This document shows, piece by piece, positions 61,193-64,000 of a stretch of 64,000 nt of DNA (positions are counted from its first letter, which is position 1; every line of letters begins with the position of its first letter). A model generated the notes under the pieces. That model did no database searches. It saw only the letters and a program-made list of their open reading frames with translations, and was not told the DNA's origin. A program made the translations under genes and the position numbers. The DNA comes from Deltaproteobacteria bacterium. Lineage in GTDB: Bacteria > Myxococcota_A > UBA9160 > JAJDAL01. Location of the stretch: the NCBI GenBank assembly GCA_029261875.1, contig JAJDAL010000036.1, positions 62,001 to 126,000 of the forward strand, read 5' to 3'.

Positions 61193-62976
61193 TGGGCAAT
61201 TTCCATGTGACCTTCGCGTTCTTCGACGAACTCGTGCGGAGCGGTGTTCGGCACGTCTGCGTCTGTCCCGGTTCTCGCTCCGCACCCTTGGCGATTGCCG
61301 CTGCCGAAACCGAGGGGATCCGGGCCTGGCCCCACATCGACGAACGCTCGGCGGCGTTCTTTGCCCTGGGAATCGCCAAGGCGTGTCGCGAACCCGTCGC
61401 GCTGGTTTGCACTTCGGGAACCGCCGCGGCCAACTTTTTCCCCGCGGTCGTCGAAGCCCATTACGCCGGTGTCCCGCTGGTCGTCTTGACCGCGGATCGT
61501 CCTGCGGAACTTCGCGACTGGGGTGCGGGGCAAACCATCGATCAGCCGAGAATGTTCGGTTCCCACGTGCGGTGGTTTGCAGAGATGCCGACTCCGGGCG
61601 ACGGGGTCCCAGGCCTCGATCGGCACGCACGAGCCATGGCGCAGCGTGTGTGGTTCGAAGCGGCGTCGGGCCCGGGACCGGTTCACCTCAATTTTCCGTT
61701 TCGGGAGCCCCTGGCGCCCGAGTCCGGAACCCGTGAGGCGATGGCCGAGACGGCTCGGAACGAAGGGGATCGGACTCGCGCCGCAATTTCCCGCGTTCGC
61801 CCGGTCCACAGCGCGACTCCCGAAGATCGGGCGTGGTTGTGGGAGCGGGTGCGAGCGTGCCGGCGCGGTGTCGTGATGTGCGGTCCCTGCGATCGCCCGG
61901 ATCTCGCCGATGCGGTGGTGTCCTTCGCCGCCGCGGCGGGTTGGCCGGTGCTCGCCGACGCCACCTCGCAATTGCGCTGCGGCCCCCATACGGATTCGGC
62001 AGCGATCATCACCCGCGCGGATTCGATTCTGCGCGTGACCGAGTGCTTCGAGGGCTTTGCGCCCGATCTGATTCTCCGCATCGGCCAGACGCCGGTCAGC
62101 AAAGTGGCGCGCCTTTGGCTCGAGCACCACGTGCCGCGGCATTTCGTGTCGTTGGGCCGCGAGGCGCGCTGGCAGGATCCGAGTCATCTCGCCACGCGGG
62201 TTCTGTCGGATGAGCCCGAAGCCCTCTTGAACACCGTTGCCCGACGGCTCGAAGCGGATTCCGGGTTTACGCGTCCCAACGCCTGGAGTGCGGCTTGGGA
62301 GCGGGCCGAAGCGCAGGTGCGCGAGGTCCAAGCAACCCGGCGAAACGAACCGGCCCCGATGCAGGAATGCAGCGCGATCGCAGAACTCCTGGATGCGCTT
62401 CCCGCCGACGCCGGCCTGTTCGTTTCCAACAGCATGCCGATTCGCGATCTCGACCTCGTGCTGGATACGCGCGTCGCCCCCTTGCGAATCTTCTGTAACC
62501 GAGGGGCGAACGGGATCGACGGAATCGTTTCCACGGCCCTCGGCACCGCCGTGGGGCGCGATTCCAAAGTCGCGCTGCTCACCGGGGACCTGGCGTTCCT
62601 GCACGACGTTTCGGGACTTCTGCACGCCCGACGGATTGCGGCGCAACTCGTCATCGTCGTGATCAACAACAACGGGGGCGGGATCTTTTCCAAGCTTCCC
62701 GTTGCCGAATCCGCGAATCCCGACACCTTCGAGCGATTCTTCCGAACCCCCCACGATGTCTCGCTCGAATCCCTGTGTCGTGGCGTAGATCTTCCTTTCG
62801 TGCGCTCGTCGTCGCTCGAGCACTTCCGGACGGCGCTCAAAGACGCATTTCATCGAACCGAAGTCAGTGTGCTCGAAGTGCCTGTGGATCCGCAGAGTAG
62901 TGCCGAGGAACGCCGCTCCTTCGAAGCGGCCGTTCGCGGCAAGCTTCGCGCCTTCGGTGAAAGTGGAGTCGGTTGA
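61192..62976 (+). CDS. menD: 2-succinyl-5-enolpyruvyl-6-hydroxy-3-cyclohexene-1-carboxylate synthase
   Basis: A 594-residue thiamine-diphosphate enzyme joining isochorismate and 2-oxoglutarate. [15 protein letters not shown] (28-42), the activating Glu in [29 protein letters not shown], and the C-terminal TPP motif [15 protein letters not shown] with INNNGGGIF are as in characterised MenD. Full length. It overlaps menF and menH by one base each. Confidence 0.95.
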   Translation: MGNFHVTFAFFDELVRSGVRHVCVCPGSRSAPLAIAAAETEGIRAWPHIDERSAAFFALGIAKACREPVALVCTSGTAAANFFPAVVEAHYAGVPLVVLTADRPAELRDWGAGQTIDQPRMFGSHVRWFAEMPTPGDGVPGLDRHARAMAQRVWFEAASGPGPVHLNFPFREPLAPESGTREAMAETARNEGDRTRAAISRVRPVHSATPEDRAWLWERVRACRRGVVMCGPCDRPDLADAVVSFAAAAGWPVLADATSQLRCGPHTDSAAIITRADSILRVTECFEGFAPDLILRIGQTPVSKVARLWLEHHVPRHFVSLGREARWQDPSHLATRVLSDEPEALLNTVARRLEADSGFTRPNAWSAAWERAEAQVREVQATRRNEPAPMQECSAIAELLDALPADAGLFVSNSMPIRDLDLVLDTRVAPLRIFCNRGANGIDGIVSTALGTAVGRDSKVALLTGDLAFLHDVSGLLHARRIAAQLVIVVINNNGGGIFSKLPVAESANPDTFERFFRTPHDVSLESLCRGVDLPFVRSSSLEHFRTALKDAFHRTEVSVLEVPVDPQSSAEERRSFEAAVRGKLRAFGESGVG

Positions 62977-63818
62977 TGGGTGGCGGTCTCGTCGCCGCGC
63001 GCGGGGTGCGGTTGTGGGTGGAGGTGGAAGGCGCGGGGCCACCGGTCGTCCTGCTTCACGGGTTCACCGGGTCCACCGAAACCTGGCACGCCGTGGTAGA
63101 CGCTCTGTCGGTTCGTTTCCGAACCATTGCGATCGATTTGGTGGGGCATGGACGGAGCGACGCGCCGGCCGATCTCGCGTCCTATTCGATGGCCGCGTGT
63201 GTGGCACAGGTGGAATCGGTGCTGGATGCGTTGCAGATTGAACGAGCACATTTCGTCGGATACTCCATGGGGGGGCGGGTGGCGTTGGCGTTCGCGCTGG
63301 CGCATCCCGAACGCATGGCTTCCACCGTGCTGGTTGGGGCGAGTGCGGGGGTCCGGGATTCCGAAGCGCGCGCGGCCCGCGTGCGAAGCGACGAGAAACT
63401 GGCCAGGGAAATCGAGCGCCACGGAGTCGAGAAGTTCGTCGATCGCTGGATGTCGAATCCGCTCTTCGAAAGCCAGCGTCGCATGGGCGCTGAATATCTC
63501 GCATGGGCTCGCCGGCTGCGGCTTGGGCAACGTGCGACCGGACTCGCGAACAGCTTGCGCGGGATGGGAACGGGCGCCCAATTGCCACTCGTCGATCGCG
63601 TGGCCGAGATTCGATCGCCGGTCCGCTTTCTGGTGGGGGATCAGGACGCGAAGTTTCGTGCGATCGCCCGCGACCTCGCGCAGCGAATGCGTTGCGCGCG
63701 GGTCGAGCAGATCGCCGATTCGGGCCACGCACCGCAGGTCGAAAACCGTGCGGATTTCATTTCGTCTGTCGAAGGATTCATTCTAAAAAATTGTGAAACG
63801 ACAACTGGAGGAGCGATG
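62976..63818 (+). CDS. menH: MenH-like alpha/beta hydrolase, reading frame open into menB
   Basis: SHCHC synthase-like hydrolase that removes pyruvate from the MenD product. [34 protein letters not shown] (Ser nucleophile), VGDQDAKF (Asp) and [11 protein letters not shown] (His) are in order. The family domain ends near 63782 (GFILKN) after about 270 residues, but the frame has no stop: it runs on through an A6 run into MenB in frame. The end given here is the last base before the presumed MenB start. It may be a true fusion, a slippery site or a sequence error. Confidence 0.85.
63785..63796 (+). other. Slippery A-run at the menH-menB junction
   Basis: The heptamer A AAA AAT (63785-63791), in the register of the menH frame, fits the X XXY YYZ pattern for -1 slippage; a -1 shift meets TGA at 63794-63796. 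A +1 shift instead reaches a TGA at 63817-63819 that overlaps the menB start. A strong GGAGG lies at 63807-63811. In-frame reading gives a MenH-MenB fusion. Confidence 0.55.
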
Positions 63819-64000
63819 ATGTCGCAGCAGAGTGTGGATTGGAAAGTCGCCAAGAACTACGAAGACATTCGATACGAGAAGTCTTCCGACGGCATGGCGA
63901 AGATCACCATCAATCGGCCAGAGGTGCGCAACGCATTTCGGCCCAAGACGCTGTTCGAGCTGATCGAAGCCTTTGCGGATGCGCGGGAAGATCCCCGGGT
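63819..64000 (+). CDS. menB: 1,4-dihydroxy-2-naphthoyl-CoA synthase, partial (3' end beyond window)
   Basis: The first 60 residues of MenB, cut by the window edge. [20 protein letters not shown] followed by [20 protein letters not shown] is the conserved crotonase-fold N terminus of MenB, which closes the naphthoate ring from o-succinylbenzoyl-CoA. The ATG at 63819 has GGAGG seven bases upstream. The codons are in the same frame as menH with no stop between. Confidence 0.9.
   Translation, partial: MSQQSVDWKVAKNYEDIRYEKSSDGMAKITINRPEVRNAFRPKTLFELIEAFADAREDPR

Noticed and set aside
1..64000. tRNA, rRNA, CRISPR arrays, insertion sequences, phage and attachment sites
   Set aside because: I looked for conserved T-loop sequences, regular spaced repeats and transposase or integrase motifs and found none I could support.

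Overview
The window is GC-rich, densely coding bacterial DNA with about 52 protein genes. I see no rRNA, tRNA, CRISPR array, insertion sequence or phage gene. Lgt, LolA, a tight set of menaquinone genes, a B12-dependent (class II) ribonucleotide reductase, ETF-quinone oxidoreductase, a PilZ domain of the kind expanded in Myxococcus, and a complete Pup-proteasome operon together suggest a Gram-negative, menaquinone-using 'deltaproteobacterial' lineage (Myxococcota, Desulfobacterota or Binatota in the broad sense). That placement is an inference from gene content; no rRNA or marker phylogeny was possible.

Layout. 1-7.5 kb: a TetR repressor and fatty acid hydroxylase pair behind a perfect 18-bp palindromic operator, a sugar-nucleotide epimerase, an EVE protein coupled to a CobW-type GTPase, an ABC-2 exporter and an SGNH hydrolase. 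7.7-8.6 kb: two small heat-shock proteins. 8.8-14.9 kb: a four-gene operon of an N-terminally extended acyl-CoA dehydrogenase, GlpD, an alkyl-DHAP-synthase-like flavoenzyme and a glycerol-kinase-like FGGY kinase. 15-26 kb: cell-surface genes (cupredoxin-like lipoprotein, SGNH protein, GT2 and GT-C glycosyltransferases, two membrane sulfatase-fold enzymes, an FkbM methyltransferase, a secreted beta-helix protein). 26-30 kb: an IMPase, a YdjC deacetylase, an alpha/beta hydrolase, a phosphoribosyltransferase, a DUF971 protein and an F420:NADP reductase. 30.4-34.4 kb: a structured leader, nrdJ and a second IMPase-fold gene. 34.6-46.9 kb: mostly housekeeping genes (ETF-QO, lgt, a lytic transglycosylase, moaC, radC, PilZ, ssb, ftsK, lolA) plus orphan genes.

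47.7-54.7 kb holds the complete proteasome system in the order ATPase (Mpa/ARC), dop, pup, prcB, prcA, pafA, followed by a small membrane coiled-coil protein whose gene begins right at the pafA stop. Pup ends in Gly-Gly-Glu, so it is ligation-ready. Next come a secreted subtilase, mreB and a MerR regulator. The MerR gene overlaps a menaquinone operon, menG-menF-menD-menH-menB, that runs off the window. The menH reading frame has no stop codon and continues in frame into menB across an A6 slippery run.

The points most worth a second look are: (1) a C-terminal module of roughly 110-130 residues (calcium-type repeats, two dockerin-like segments and a CxxCPLxCxGPxC tail) shared by two otherwise unrelated secreted proteins at 24-26 kb and 55-57 kb; (2) the menH-menB junction; (3) the proteasome operon with its long structured leader and the small membrane protein at its end; (4) the acyl-CoA dehydrogenase/glycerol/ether-lipid-type operon; (5) several strong inverted repeats and promoters placed so that their transcripts would be nearly leaderless.
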